Part shown: positions 46,173 through 55,703 of the stretch, in pieces
How the letters are laid out: every line of letters starts with the position of its first letter
How positions within the stretch are numbered: the first letter of the stretch is position 1
DNA from: an uncultured Porphyromonadaceae bacterium
GTDB lineage: Bacteria > Bacteroidota > Bacteroidia > Bacteroidales > Muribaculaceae
Assembly (NCBI GenBank): GCA_947649495.1
Contig: CANSRU010000015.1
Coordinates: forward strand, 1-58,970
Length of the DNA stretch: 58,970 nucleotides
Reading direction: 5' to 3'
Translations under genes and position numbers: made by a program
The notes under the pieces: generated by a model
Seen by the model: the letters and a program-made list of their open reading frames with translations, nothing else
What the model was told of the DNA's origin: nothing
Databases searched by the model: none

Positions 46173-46193
46173 ACGATATTTCATCCTTATACA

Positions 46194-46224
46194 GCATGAG
46201 CCGCCCAATACGGACGGCTCATGC
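46194..46224. terminator. Bidirectional hairpin between convergent genes
   Basis: GCATGAGCCG (46194-46203) pairs perfectly with CGGCTCATGC (46215-46224); a weak T-rich stretch follows on the plus strand. It lies between the convergent GH92 gene and the 46249-47037 gene and may serve both. Confidence 0.65.
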
Positions 46225-46248
46225 TCTGTTTATTGCTCCTGTGGTGAG

Positions 46249-47037
46249 CTATTTTTTTGATTCGGTGAGCTTGCGCAGGGTTTCGGCGGGGAAATGGATG
46301 GGAATTTCATCACCGGTGGAGGCGGCGCGGTAAATGAATGTGTAGCCGCGGCCTGTGAGGATGCAGGCGTTGATTTCGAAGAGTGTGGCCGGGTCGGTAC
46401 TCTTGGCTATCTGCTCGGCCATGGCGTGATACATGGCATCGCGTGCGAGCTGCATGTTGGAGAAGTTTATAATAGAATCGTCGACCTCGCAAACGGTGAC
46501 GAGAGCTTTGTCGGTGAGGAGTTTCTCTTTCATAACGAGACCGCGGCTTATGGATGCCGGGAGTGTGCGGCGCGAATTGCTGACGATGCTCTCCAGGGAG
46601 CGCTCGGGCGAGGCCTCGGTGTTGAGAATCTCGGTCATGCGCTCGGGCGGGATAATGCCTGAGACGACTTTACCGGTGGTTTCGCTCCGGAATACGAGTT
46701 TATAGGTCACATTCAGATCGACAAGCGACTGATAGAGTGGCCGCAGGTGGGGCTTGGTCTGGATGGTGAGGGGGAGGTTGGTCATTATGCTTGAGAGCAT
46801 GTCGGCCGGCTTTGTGCGCTGTAGAGTCCCGAAGTCGCGTATGGAATAGTGCCAGGCCATGGTGTCGGCTACCAGCTCAACGCCTGTTATGGAGATGTTG
46901 TCGCCGGCATTTATGGGGCATGAGGCCTGAAGCTCGTCGACTATTTTCTGCAATTCGGCCCGTGAGGATTGAGCGAAGGCGCTGTGGAATGAGAAAGCGG
47001 AGGCTATGATTATAGCCGTGGTGAGGAGCTGTTTCAT
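46249..47037 (-). CDS. Secreted protein of unknown function
   Basis: 262 aa from the ATG at 47037, with a signal peptide ending SAFA (about residue 22). Not recognised. The rest is alpha/beta without cysteine pairs, with the element VYVTYKL-like strand LNVTYKLVFRSETTGKVVSG. Several serine- and leucine-rich helices follow, ending ETLRKLTESKK. It converges with the GH92 gene and diverges from purD. No partner gene suggests a role. Confidence 0.7.
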   Translation of the reverse strand: MKQLLTTAIIIASAFSFHSAFAQSSRAELQKIVDELQASCPINAGDNISITGVELVADTMAWHYSIRDFGTLQRTKPADMLSSIMTNLPLTIQTKPHLRPLYQSLVDLNVTYKLVFRSETTGKVVSGIIPPERMTEILNTEASPERSLESIVSNSRRTLPASISRGLVMKEKLLTDKALVTVCEVDDSIINFSNMQLARDAMYHAMAEQIAKSTDPATLFEINACILTGRGYTFIYRAASTGDEIPIHFPAETLRKLTESKK

Positions 47038-47072
47038 CTTTGTGTGTAGGGTTATAGTGTGAGGGTCGGTTG

Positions 47073-47080
47073 CAAACTTA
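47073..47080 (-). promoter_or_regulatory. -7 box of the secreted unknown gene
   Basis: TAAGTTTG on the minus strand, 36 bases before the ATG at 47037; it fixes that start over the longer frame from 47136. Confidence 0.55.
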
Positions 47081-47093
47081 CAAATTATTTGCG

Positions 47094-47101
47094 TAACTTT
47101 G
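47094..47101 (+). promoter_or_regulatory. -7 box of purD
   Basis: TAACTTTG, 39 bases before the purD ATG at 47140. It also shows that the in-frame codon at 47059 is not the start. Confidence 0.6.
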
Positions 47102-47139
47102 AGGAAAATTTCCAAACAAACAATATCATTATCCACGCT

Positions 47140-48417
47140 ATGAACATCTTATTGCTCGGCAGCGGTGGCCGTGAGTCGGCCCTTGCCTGGAAAATGCGAC
47201 AAAGCAATCTTCTCGACAAACTCTATATAGCACCCGGAAACGGCGGCACCGGCGCGTATGGTGAGAATGTGGCCGTGAATCCGCTCGATTTCGAGGCGGT
47301 GGATGCGTTTGCCACAGCCCATGGGGTGGATATGATAGTGGTGGGCAATGAGGACCCTCTTGTGGCCGGAATCTACGATTATTTCGCCGAGCGTCGTCCA
47401 GGTATGCTTGTGGTGGGTCCGTCGAAGGCCGGAGCGCAGCTTGAGGGAAGCAAGGATTTTGCCAAGCGTTTTATGATGAGCCACGGCATCCCGACGGCCC
47501 GTTACCGCTCGTTTACAGCGGCTACAGCCGACGATGGATGCGCCTTTATCGACGAGCTTGCCGCTCCATACGTGCTTAAAGCCGATGGCCTTGCCGCAGG
47601 TAAAGGTGTGTTGATAATCGAGGATAAGGATGAGGCGAAGAAGGCTCTCCGTGAAATGCTTGGCGGAATGTTCGGCAAGTCATCGGCCACAGTGGTGGTG
47701 GAGGAGTTCCTGAGCGGTATAGAGTGCTCGGTGTTTGTGCTGACGGATGGCAACGGCGGTTACCGCGTGCTTCCAGTGGCCAAGGACTACAAGCGCATAG
47801 GTGAGGGTGACACAGGCCTTAACACCGGCGGTATGGGGGCTGTAAGTCCTGTGCCGTTTGCCGATGCCGTGTTTATGGAAAAGGTGCGCGAACGCATCAT
47901 AGAGCCGACCGTCAACGGACTGAAGGCCGATGGTATAACTTACCGCGGATTCATATTCTTGGGATTGATAAATGTAGGCGGAGAGCCTATGGTGATAGAA
48001 TACAACGTGCGCATGGGCGACCCTGAGACCGAGGCCGTGATGCTGCGCATAGACAGCGATCTGGTGGCTCTTATGAAGGCTGCGGCCGAGGGTGCTCTCG
48101 GGGATATGGAGCTAAAGCAAAGCCCGAAAACGGCTGTTACGGTGATGGCCGTTAGTGGCGGTTATCCGGGTGATTATGAGAAGGGAAAGAAGATCAGTGG
48201 TATTGAAGATGTTGCCGAAAGCATAATGTTCCACGCAGGTACAAAGCGTGACAGCGATGGCTCATGCCTTACCTCGGGAGGCCGTGTGATTGCGGTGAGC
48301 TCGCTCGGCGACAGTATAGCCGATGCGTTGCAGCGCAGCTATGGGTCACTCTCCAAGATTGCTTTCGACGGGATGTATTTCCGCCGCGACATAGGCCGCG
48401 ATCTGATGAATCTATAA
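47140..48417 (+). CDS. purD: Phosphoribosylamine--glycine ligase
   Basis: 425 aa from the ATG at 47140. It is an ATP-grasp enzyme joining phosphoribosylamine and glycine in purine synthesis. The N-terminal [15 protein letters not shown] is at 4-18. ATP-grasp motifs [20 protein letters not shown] and [11 protein letters not shown] follow, and [15 protein letters not shown] lies near the end of the catalytic part. A membrane-protein gene and pdxB follow on the same strand at short distance. Confidence 0.96.
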   Translation: MNILLLGSGGRESALAWKMRQSNLLDKLYIAPGNGGTGAYGENVAVNPLDFEAVDAFATAHGVDMIVVGNEDPLVAGIYDYFAERRPGMLVVGPSKAGAQLEGSKDFAKRFMMSHGIPTARYRSFTAATADDGCAFIDELAAPYVLKADGLAAGKGVLIIEDKDEAKKALREMLGGMFGKSSATVVVEEFLSGIECSVFVLTDGNGGYRVLPVAKDYKRIGEGDTGLNTGGMGAVSPVPFADAVFMEKVRERIIEPTVNGLKADGITYRGFIFLGLINVGGEPMVIEYNVRMGDPETEAVMLRIDSDLVALMKAAAEGALGDMELKQSPKTAVTVMAVSGGYPGDYEKGKKISGIEDVAESIMFHAGTKRDSDGSCLTSGGRVIAVSSLGDSIADALQRSYGSLSKIAFDGMYFRRDIGRDLMNL

Positions 48418-48435
48418 CCGCAGGGCGGGATTGAG

Positions 48436-49422
48436 GTGAATACCTACGAACGCAGGATAACGCGATTGTTGCGGAGCCGTATCGGAGCCGTAATGCTGTC
48501 GGTGGTCTCGCTGCTGGCCATGTGGGCGGCGTGGGGAACCGGGGCGGTCAAGTCCATGTCGACCGGTTACGGCCTGGCTACGCATGGCGCATGGGTGGAT
48601 TGTGGAGCCACCGGCTGGTCGCTCGGTGCCGCTATGGCGGCTACAGTTGCTGTGGCTGTGGTGATGGTGGTCCTGAACCGTACATTCAACATATTGCGTA
48701 CCACGACGATAGTGTTTGCCGGAATGTATATGGTGATGCAGGGAGCCATCCCTGACACAGGGGCGCAATTCACAGCCGGAATGGTTCTGAATTTCGCGTT
48801 GCTGGCTGTGATAGCCCTCATATATACCACTTATCATTCGCCACAAAGCACAGACCGTGTTTTTCTTGCTTTCTGCATAGTGTCGGCAGGGAGTCTGTGG
48901 CAGTATTCTTTTGTGCCGTATCTGCTTGCGCTGTTTTTCGCAATGGGGCAGATGAGGTGTATGTGCGGCCGCAGTTTTCTTGCGGCTCTGCTTGGAATAG
49001 CGACCCCTTACTGGATAGCCTGGGGACTCGGGATAGTGCCTCTGGATGGTTTTCATCTGCCTGAATTCACAAACCCATTTGCTGTCTTTGCCAATAATCC
49101 TGATGTGCCTGTGCTTGTGGCTGTGGGATTCACGCTGATGGCTGGATTTGTGCTTACTGTGCTCAATCTGGTAAAAGTGTACAGTTACAATGCCCGGTCG
49201 CGCTCTATAAATGGGGTTATTACCATAATGACATTCATAACGCAGCTGCTGTGTGTGGCCGATGTTGCAAATGTGGCCGATTATGTGCCGATGCTAAATT
49301 GCTGCACTGCTTTCCAGCTCGCTCTCTATTTCAGAATAAACACCGAACGCCGTGGCTATCTTCCGGTATTGGCGATGATTGTGGTATATGCGGCGATATA
49401 TGTATGGAATCTATTGGCTTGA
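48436..49422 (+). CDS. Polytopic membrane protein of unknown function
   Basis: 328 aa with a GTG start 18 bases after purD and about eight to nine transmembrane segments. A basic N-terminus (MNTYERRITRLLRSR) marks the cytoplasmic side. Nothing identifies a transported substrate or active site; short loops with CxC (MRCMCGRS) and conserved aromatic residues are seen. It sits between purD and pdxB and overlaps pdxB by 19 bases. Not recognised. Confidence 0.75.
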   Translation: MNTYERRITRLLRSRIGAVMLSVVSLLAMWAAWGTGAVKSMSTGYGLATHGAWVDCGATGWSLGAAMAATVAVAVVMVVLNRTFNILRTTTIVFAGMYMVMQGAIPDTGAQFTAGMVLNFALLAVIALIYTTYHSPQSTDRVFLAFCIVSAGSLWQYSFVPYLLALFFAMGQMRCMCGRSFLAALLGIATPYWIAWGLGIVPLDGFHLPEFTNPFAVFANNPDVPVLVAVGFTLMAGFVLTVLNLVKVYSYNARSRSINGVITIMTFITQLLCVADVANVADYVPMLNCCTAFQLALYFRINTERRGYLPVLAMIVVYAAIYVWNLLA

Positions 49423-50426
49423 AAATAGTTGTTGAGGCAAATATTCCGTTTGCCAAGGGGCTTCTGGACGATTATGCCGAGGTGAGGTATCTTTCACCGT
49501 CGGAGATTACAGCTGATGCGATGCGCGACGCCGATGCGCTCATAACGCGTACCCGTACACGCTGCGATGAAGTTCTGCTTGAGAATTCACGCTGCAGCAT
49601 GATAGCTTCGGCCACCATAGGCCTGGACCATGTGGATATGGATTATTGTGCCTGGCGCGGCATAGAGGTGGTCAACGCTCCCGGATGTAATGCACCTGCT
49701 GTGGCGCAATATGTTCTATCCTCCATAATATCGGCTTACGGTTCGGACCTGAATGGCTTGAGCCTTGGTATTGTAGGTGTTGGGCATGTGGGCAGCATAG
49801 TGGAGCGTTGGGCCCGTCAGCTCGGCATGAAGGTGCTTCCTGTCGATCCTCCGCGTGCTCGCCATGAGGGTGAGGGCGGATTTGTGTCGCTCGGCGATGT
49901 GGCACGCATGGCTGATATAGTGACCTTTCATACGCCATATACCAAGGTGGGTGCGGATGCCACACACCATCTGTTGAATATGGATTTTGTAAATGCGTTG
50001 GAGCGTAAGCCCATGATTATAAATTCAGCGCGTGGTGCCGTGACCGATACCGGGGCGTTGCTGCACGGACTTGACAGCGGCAAGATAAGCCGTGTTGCGA
50101 TTGATTGCTGGGAACATGAGCCGGATATAGACCGCAGGCTGCTTGGGAAGGCTTATATAGCTACTCCGCACATCGCGGGATATTCGCGCGAGGGTAAGAT
50201 AAGGGCTACGGAGATGGCATTCAGCGCGGTGGCGCGTAAATTCGGCCTGCCTGAGCCTGTGATGGCGGAAAAGGTGCCACCGGGGGCTGCGGAGAGTGTT
50301 ACGGCTGGGTTGATAGCCGGTAGCTATGACCCACTTGCCGATACGGATATGCTTCGCCGCTGTCCGGATGATTTCGAGGCATTGCGCAATCACTACAATC
50401 TGCGTGCCGAGGTGCGTCAGTCTTGA
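49404..50426 (+). CDS. pdxB: Erythronate-4-phosphate dehydrogenase
   Basis: 340 aa from the ATG at 49404, inside the end of the membrane-protein gene. It oxidises 4-phosphoerythronate in the pyridoxal 5'-phosphate pathway. The NAD-binding LGIVGVGHVGSIVERWARQLG is near residue 116, the catalytic Arg is in NSARGAVTD, and the catalytic His in TPHIAGYS, with a PdxB-type C-terminal domain. The first 15 residues (ESIGLKIVVEANIPFAKG) match the family. It converges with xerD, overlapping by ten bases. Confidence 0.93.
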   Translation: MESIGLKIVVEANIPFAKGLLDDYAEVRYLSPSEITADAMRDADALITRTRTRCDEVLLENSRCSMIASATIGLDHVDMDYCAWRGIEVVNAPGCNAPAVAQYVLSSIISAYGSDLNGLSLGIVGVGHVGSIVERWARQLGMKVLPVDPPRARHEGEGGFVSLGDVARMADIVTFHTPYTKVGADATHHLLNMDFVNALERKPMIINSARGAVTDTGALLHGLDSGKISRVAIDCWEHEPDIDRRLLGKAYIATPHIAGYSREGKIRATEMAFSAVARKFGLPEPVMAEKVPPGAAESVTAGLIAGSYDPLADTDMLRRCPDDFEALRNHYNLRAEVRQS

Positions 50427-51337
50427 TTGTGTATGGCGTTTCGCGGATGAAACGCGAGTATCTCCTGACGCAGGCGGGAGCGGTCGATGTGTATATATAT
50501 TTCGGTGGTGGATATGTTTTCGTGTCCGAGCATCTGCTGGATCGCCCGCAGGTTGGCACCGCCTTCGAGCAGGTGAGTGGCGAACGAGTGGCGGAGGGTG
50601 TGTGGTGAAATATCCCTTTTTATTCCGGCAAGAGCTGCAAGCCGCTTGATGATATAGAAAATCATTACACGGGTGAGCCTGCGTCCGCGACGGTTGAGGA
50701 AAAGTATATGGTCCTCGCCAGGTTTTATGTCGAGTTGTGCCCGCTGTGGCAGATATTCTTTTATCTCCTTTATGGCCACTTCCGATATCGGCACGAGGCG
50801 CTCCTTGTTACCTTTGCCTTTCACCACTATGTACTGTTCGTCGAGGAACACTTTCGACATCTCGAGGTTGACCAGCTCCGAAACACGCAGCCCGCAACCG
50901 TAAAGAGTCTCCATAATGGCGCGGTTGCGCTGGCCTTCGGCCGAATCAAGGTCGATGGCGGCAATCATATCGTCGATTTCTCCAACCGTGAGCACTTCGG
51001 GCAGGTGACGTCCGGTCTGTGGATTCTCGAGCAGGGTTGACGGATTGGCCGTAATATAGCCGTCGATTTTCAGGAATTTGAAGAATGTGCGTATTCCCGA
51101 GATGATGCGTGCGCGTGTGCGGGGCGCCACTCCGAGGTCGTAAAGGTCGGCGGCAAAGTTCTGGAGGATTGCAAGGTCGACATCGCGCAACGGTATCTCA
51201 AGGTCGGCAAGATATGTGATGAGTTTGCCAACGTCGGTGAGATAACATGTGCGTGTGTTTTCGGAGAGTCCGCGTTCAAGCATGAGGTGAGCGCGGAATG
51301 AATCGAGCAGACGCGGAATGTCGTCAATGCTTCTCAT
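50417..51337 (-). CDS. xerD: Tyrosine recombinase XerD-like
   Basis: 306 aa from the ATG at 51337; an ATG at 51361 overlapping the previous stop is also possible. It resolves chromosome dimers at dif together with XerC. All catalytic residues are present: R151, K175, H246, R249, H272 and the nucleophile Y281. The N-terminal SAM-like domain is at about 5-100. As a chromosomal Xer protein in a biosynthetic operon it is unlikely to be a mobile-element integrase. It is the last gene of a five-gene minus-strand unit. Confidence 0.93.
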   Translation of the reverse strand: MRSIDDIPRLLDSFRAHLMLERGLSENTRTCYLTDVGKLITYLADLEIPLRDVDLAILQNFAADLYDLGVAPRTRARIISGIRTFFKFLKIDGYITANPSTLLENPQTGRHLPEVLTVGEIDDMIAAIDLDSAEGQRNRAIMETLYGCGLRVSELVNLEMSKVFLDEQYIVVKGKGNKERLVPISEVAIKEIKEYLPQRAQLDIKPGEDHILFLNRRGRRLTRVMIFYIIKRLAALAGIKRDISPHTLRHSFATHLLEGGANLRAIQQMLGHENISTTEIYIHIDRSRLRQEILAFHPRNAIHNQD

Positions 51338-51351
51338 GTGTGCTTCCGAGG

Positions 51352-51912
51352 TCACATCCATAGGTCGAAAAGTTGGTGCGGCAGTGTCTTTTTGCCGATG
51401 AAAATAGCATTGCCGTTTCCTTTAAACAACATTCCGCATTCGGTGTGCTGCCACAGATGTTCGGTGAGCTGCTGCATGGCATTGGAGTGCATAGAGGTCA
51501 GAAATACCGTGCCACCGCTATGGAGACATTCAAGCGTCTGCCTGCAATCTGCCCCCGGTCCCGCCACCAATAGGTCAGGCTGCTGTCCGGTGGATATGCG
51601 TGCATGCGGTGTGCCACCGAGTATGGCATGTGAAGTTTCTGGGGGGACGCTCCCTGTTGTGGCTACGATGTCGGGCCTCAGGAATAGGGAGGTGCGGAAG
51701 AGCAGTCTCAACATCCGGCGGGAAGCGCGCGGCATTCCGGCACCAAGCTCACTATATATATAATATGTGCAGGGTTGATTCACCACATGTCGCACGAATG
51801 TGTAGGCAAATGGCGAATGTATGCCGAATCCCTTGCTCCTTGCCATACGGCGAGGGGCTGAGAGGATGCGGTGCACCCAGTTGCTGCTTGAGCCTGTCGG
51901 TGAGCTGTCCAT
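51352..51912 (-). CDS. Degenerate methyltransferase-like protein
   Basis: 186 aa. The opening GFGIHSPFAYTFVRHVV is the start seen in a Bacteroidetes class I SAM-methyltransferase-like family. The usual glycine-rich SAM motif I is not seen: the stretch reads DIVATTGSVPPETSHAI. A later Rossmann-like strand (VFLTSMHSN) is kept. It is shorter than the family norm. It may have lost SAM binding and kept a structural role. It lies 11 bases downstream of the YfhO gene and overlaps the alternative xerD start. Confidence 0.65.
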   Translation of the reverse strand: MDSSPTGSSSNWVHRILSAPRRMARSKGFGIHSPFAYTFVRHVVNQPCTYYIYSELGAGMPRASRRMLRLLFRTSLFLRPDIVATTGSVPPETSHAILGGTPHARISTGQQPDLLVAGPGADCRQTLECLHSGGTVFLTSMHSNAMQQLTEHLWQHTECGMLFKGNGNAIFIGKKTLPHQLFDLWM

Positions 51913-51923
51913 AGGTGTCTGCG

Positions 51924-54485
51924 TCAGGACTGCGGTTTGCGTTTTTTCGACATGGCTACCGGAACGGCTATGGCGGCTGCGAGTGCTATATATATAAGGA
52001 TGATGGCTACACGTGCCGCTGCGGTGGTGGTGCGGAGCGACTGCGGGTCGAAGCGCATGGTTACCGTGTGGGTTCCCGCGGGAATGTCTATGGCCCGGAG
52101 CAGATAGTTGACGCGCCCTATCTGTGCGGGCTGTCCGTCTATCTCAGCCTGCCATCCCCAAGGGAAATAGACCTCTGAGAATGTGGCAACACCACCATGG
52201 GCTGTCCGGGCATGATATGTCAGGCGGTTAGGTGCGTAGGATGTCAGGTAGATGGTGTCGCCGGCCGATTTCGGTGCCGATGCGCCGAGTATGTCGCGGA
52301 AACGGCTGTCGGCCACGGCCACAGAATCGGGTGCGATGATGTCAATGGCCGCCATTTCGGCATCGGCGCCATCGACATATTGCACTTTATCGACAAACCA
52401 TGCGTTGCCCATGGCCTCTTCGTTGAATATCGGTTGGCCGGAATAATCGACCACGTATCGTGCGTTCAGCATATTGACCACATTCCAGTCGCCATCGGAC
52501 GGTGTGCCGTGGAGGAATGGGGTGAGGTGCCGTTCTATCAGGTCCTGATAGCGTGTGAGTTTCGCCGCATGGTAGCCACCAATCGCCTTGTGGCGGTATG
52601 ATGGTCCGGGCTGCCAGAACTGCGGCATGTTGAGCACACGGTAGTGGGAAGTCGTGTCGGCGAGAATGGCGCGGTCGGTGTCGGTGAGCGGGAATACTTC
52701 ACCCCGCGACAAGGCTTTGGGTACGAAACTTTCGGTGTCGAGATAGCGCTTGTTGACCATGAAGAGGTCGCCGAGCACTATTATTCCGATGCCTGCCGCG
52801 GCTATGCCAAGCGACAGTTTCTGGCGGAAATACAGCATCAGTATGCCGAATCCTGCTGCAACTATGAGGAATGAGCGCATGGAGTCGGATTCGACCATGT
52901 TATGGCGCAGATGTTCTATGGCTGAATATATGCGCGGGTTATTTAGCGAAAGTTGCTGCAACATGGCTCCATCGGCACCCTGTGAGGCGAGGCTTTGCTG
53001 AATCATTGCGTCAATCTGGCGGTCGCCGTCGCTTATCACCGAGCCATAGAATCCCGGCATGACTATGCCTATGAGACAAAGGGCGAGCACTATCCCGAAG
53101 CTCCACAGCACAGGGCGTTTGTAGAGCGTCCATGCCTCGGCCGGTGTTCCGCTGAGTAGTTCCTGCAAAGCCATGGCGGCAAGCAAAGGCATGGTGAATT
53201 CAGCTATTACAAGAATGCTCTCGACGGTGCGGAACTTGCTGTACATGGGCATATAGTCAATCATCATGTCGGTGAGCCACATGCAGTTGCGGCCAAGAGC
53301 CAGTAGGAGCGACAGGATGGTGAGGGCCACAAGCGCCCATTTGAGCGGACCTCGCACAATGGCGCATCCCACAAGGAACAGTGCGACAATTAGAGCTCCC
53401 ACGTAGACTGGGCCGTTAGTGCCCTCCGGTTCGCCGAAGTATTGCGAGATATAGTCGAGATACTGCGCTTCGCCGGGAGAGAGGGTGCCATTCTGAGCCA
53501 ATTCGCGGGCCTGAGGCAGCGCGCCGAGGCTCATGCTTGTCATGCCCCCCTTTTCTGGTTTGGCAGTGGCGCCGCCTTTCACATTGGGTATAAGCAGGGT
53601 GAAAGTCTCGGATGTGCCGTAGCTATATTGTGTTATGTAGTCGCGGTCGAGGCCGTCGGACGATGATGAGGCTCCGGGCTGGGTGAGTTCGGAATGGCCT
53701 CCGCGAATGGTCTCCTTGGAGTAGGAATATGTGTTGTAGAGGCTCGGAAGGTTGGCAGTCACCGCAAGAACCGCGGCTATGGCAAGCACACCTGTGGCTA
53801 TGCCACACCGGCGCATGTTTTTGTCGCGGAGAGCCTTGATGAGGTATGCTATCACAAATCCTGCTATTACGAACAGGAAATAGTAAGTCATCTGCACGTG
53901 GTTGCTTGAAATCTGGAGCATGGCGAAGAGTGCGGCCAATGCCCCGCCGGCAAGATATCGTCCGCGGTAGCAGAGCACAATGCCTGCAATGGTGGGTGGG
54001 ACGTAGGCCAATGTGACGAATTTCCATATATGTCCGGCACCGATAATAATGATGAAGTAGCTCGAGAGTCCGTAGCCTATGGCTCCGATAAGAGCCACAT
54101 ACCACCGCATCTTCATGGCCATGAGCAAAATGAAGAATCCGAGCATCATCATCATAAGCAGATTGGCGGGATGGGGGAGGCCCAATCCCATCACTGAATC
54201 AATCCAATGAAAGAGATGGTTGGACGGATAGTCGGGGGCAATCTGGAATGTGGGCATGCCTGAGAATAGTGAGTTGGTCCAGCGCGAGGTCTCGCCGGTG
54301 GCTTCAAAATAGGCCTTTGCCTCCTGGCCATTGGCCATGCCTTGCTGGATGTCGTGCTGTCTCAGCACATTGCCCTGCACATCGTCGGGGTAAAAATAGA
54401 AGAACGCTACCGCGGCCATTATCAGCACGGATGCTATCACTCCCCACAGGGTGCGGTTCTTTAGAAGTTTGTCGGATGATTGCAT
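51924..54485 (-). CDS. YfhO-family membrane protein
   Basis: 853 aa with about 13 transmembrane segments. It has the GT-C-like architecture of YfhO: an N-terminal helix with a conserved HDIQQGMANGQEAKAYFEATGE loop, a multi-spanning domain, and a large outer domain (about 640-815) ending before a final membrane helix and basic tail (MSKKRK). YfhO proteins are linked to glycosylation of cell-wall polymers in Firmicutes; the substrate in Bacteroidales is not known. It starts one base after the NosP-family gene. Confidence 0.85.
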   Translation of the reverse strand: MQSSDKLLKNRTLWGVIASVLIMAAVAFFYFYPDDVQGNVLRQHDIQQGMANGQEAKAYFEATGETSRWTNSLFSGMPTFQIAPDYPSNHLFHWIDSVMGLGLPHPANLLMMMMLGFFILLMAMKMRWYVALIGAIGYGLSSYFIIIIGAGHIWKFVTLAYVPPTIAGIVLCYRGRYLAGGALAALFAMLQISSNHVQMTYYFLFVIAGFVIAYLIKALRDKNMRRCGIATGVLAIAAVLAVTANLPSLYNTYSYSKETIRGGHSELTQPGASSSSDGLDRDYITQYSYGTSETFTLLIPNVKGGATAKPEKGGMTSMSLGALPQARELAQNGTLSPGEAQYLDYISQYFGEPEGTNGPVYVGALIVALFLVGCAIVRGPLKWALVALTILSLLLALGRNCMWLTDMMIDYMPMYSKFRTVESILVIAEFTMPLLAAMALQELLSGTPAEAWTLYKRPVLWSFGIVLALCLIGIVMPGFYGSVISDGDRQIDAMIQQSLASQGADGAMLQQLSLNNPRIYSAIEHLRHNMVESDSMRSFLIVAAGFGILMLYFRQKLSLGIAAAGIGIIVLGDLFMVNKRYLDTESFVPKALSRGEVFPLTDTDRAILADTTSHYRVLNMPQFWQPGPSYRHKAIGGYHAAKLTRYQDLIERHLTPFLHGTPSDGDWNVVNMLNARYVVDYSGQPIFNEEAMGNAWFVDKVQYVDGADAEMAAIDIIAPDSVAVADSRFRDILGASAPKSAGDTIYLTSYAPNRLTYHARTAHGGVATFSEVYFPWGWQAEIDGQPAQIGRVNYLLRAIDIPAGTHTVTMRFDPQSLRTTTAAARVAIILIYIALAAAIAVPVAMSKKRKPQS

Positions 54486-54486
54486 T

Positions 54487-54831
54487 TCAGATTGTATTAT
54501 GTGTATATCTACTTTTTAAATGTTTCGGTGCCGGCAGCCATTCCGCCATAATGTGGCGCACTGCGGCTATAGGGTGGTAAAGCAGCATGCGGGGACCGGC
54601 GAAGCGCATCACATCGCGCATTCTGAGCCGCATTGAAGGGGAGTAGCAATGCACGGTGCATTTGCGGCACGTGGATTTACCATTGCCGAACGGACATGCT
54701 GACAAGCGCTGCATGGCGTAATCGGTCAATCGCCGGCAATCGGGGCATAGCTCCCTGTTGCCCTCCTTGTTGCGGCAATACATGTGTATCATCTGCCTTA
54801 CGGTCTGTTTCTCCCGGTCTATTCTTTGCAT
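54487..54831 (-). CDS. Nitrous-oxide-stimulated-promoter family protein
   Basis: 114 aa from the ATG at 54831, overlapping the end of the glucosaminidase gene by 13 bases. It matches a small cysteine-rich family (PF11756): EKQTVRQMIHMYC, LCPDCRRLTDYAMQRLSACPFG, and TCRKCTVHCYSP, then MRDVMRFAGPRMLLYHP. The cysteine pairs suggest an iron-sulfur or zinc centre. The family name comes from a Pseudomonas promoter and says little about function. Role unknown. Confidence 0.85.
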   Translation of the reverse strand: MQRIDREKQTVRQMIHMYCRNKEGNRELCPDCRRLTDYAMQRLSACPFGNGKSTCRKCTVHCYSPSMRLRMRDVMRFAGPRMLLYHPIAAVRHIMAEWLPAPKHLKSRYTHNTI

Positions 54832-55562
54832 GTCTGTCGTGCTGATGTCAGGAGCTTGGCGTAGAGGTCGAGTATGCGTTCGGCATATCTGGGATTGGCG
54901 GCCCATCGTCCGCTCAGGTCGTTCCATGTCGGGGCACAGCCGCGTCGCACTTTGTGAAAACGCGGGTCAATCAGTTTTTCGCCCTTGGGCAGCGGCGCGC
55001 TGACGGCATAGGCGTAGAGGTGCTGTATCTGTGCGGTTACTCCATCCTCCACCGTGGGGAAACTATGGCCTTTCATGCCGAGCTTTGTAACTCCGAGCCC
55101 ACAGTAGTTGTGTTGGTCGGGGGTTACCTTGGTACCTCCGGTGAATTTGAACCAGCCTGTTTCGAGTATAGCCTGGCAGAAAGCCATGTCGCCCCTTACG
55201 CCATACTTTTTGGATATGGAGTGGAATGCTTCGGCAATGTTACGGTCGAAGTCGGGATTGTTGGCAATGACAAAGCGGTACATGCCGTCGGCATCCACAA
55301 GGCTTGAGCCTGTTATAGTGTGGTAGCCGTCGGTGATTTCCGTAACTGTGGCAATGCTTGTTACATCGCCCGCTCCGGCGGGGGAGGGTGCAGGCGTGAG
55401 GGTGTCGGTCTCCGTATCGTCAATCCACACCACATTCCATGGCGCGGGTGAGTCGTCGGTAGCGCCTGCTGTTGCCACTGCAGTGAGCCGGGGCACAGTG
55501 GTGCTGCAACTTAGCAACGATGTGAGCAGTATGATGAAAAGTGTGCAGTGTTTGAAAGTCAT
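54819..55562 (-). CDS. GH73-type glucosaminidase lipoprotein
   Basis: 247 aa. The signal peptide ends in the lipobox LLSC with Cys19, so it is a membrane-anchored lipoprotein facing the periplasm or the outside. The glucosaminidase (FlgJ-like) domain lies at about 90-240, with the likely catalytic Glu134 in AILETGWFKF and NYCGLG nearby. It would cleave N-acetylglucosaminyl bonds in peptidoglycan. It heads the five-gene unit ending in xerD. Confidence 0.87.
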   Translation of the reverse strand: MTFKHCTLFIILLTSLLSCSTTVPRLTAVATAGATDDSPAPWNVVWIDDTETDTLTPAPSPAGAGDVTSIATVTEITDGYHTITGSSLVDADGMYRFVIANNPDFDRNIAEAFHSISKKYGVRGDMAFCQAILETGWFKFTGGTKVTPDQHNYCGLGVTKLGMKGHSFPTVEDGVTAQIQHLYAYAVSAPLPKGEKLIDPRFHKVRRGCAPTWNDLSGRWAANPRYAERILDLYAKLLTSARQTCKE

Positions 55563-55594
55563 GTTGCAAAGTTACCTATTGACCGCGGTTATTG

Positions 55595-55602
55595 CAAATG
55601 TA
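55595..55602 (-). promoter_or_regulatory. -7 box of the glucosaminidase unit
   Basis: TACATTTG on the minus strand, 33 bases before the start at 55562. A second match (TAACTTTG at 55567-55574) is too close to the start codon to be useful. Confidence 0.5.
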
Positions 55603-55695
55603 AGGGTCCATGAAAATCAGGTCGATGAAAACAAGAGAATCAACAGTTAATGAAGGTTAAATAATGGGGGGGTAAAAATTAAAGAAAATTAAATA

Positions 55696-55703
55696 TATAT
55701 TTG
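55696..55703 (+). promoter_or_regulatory. -7 box of susC
   Basis: TATATTTG in an AT-rich stretch, about 200 bases before the susC ATG. It leaves a long leader that could carry regulation; I see no clear riboswitch or sigma-factor site in 55603-55905. Confidence 0.5.

Noticed and set aside
50417-51337. Integrase of a mobile element or of the capsid cassette
   Set aside because: It has the length and motif pattern of a chromosomal XerD, sits in a tight operon with yfhO, and is more than 40 kb away from the cassette without attachment-site repeats.
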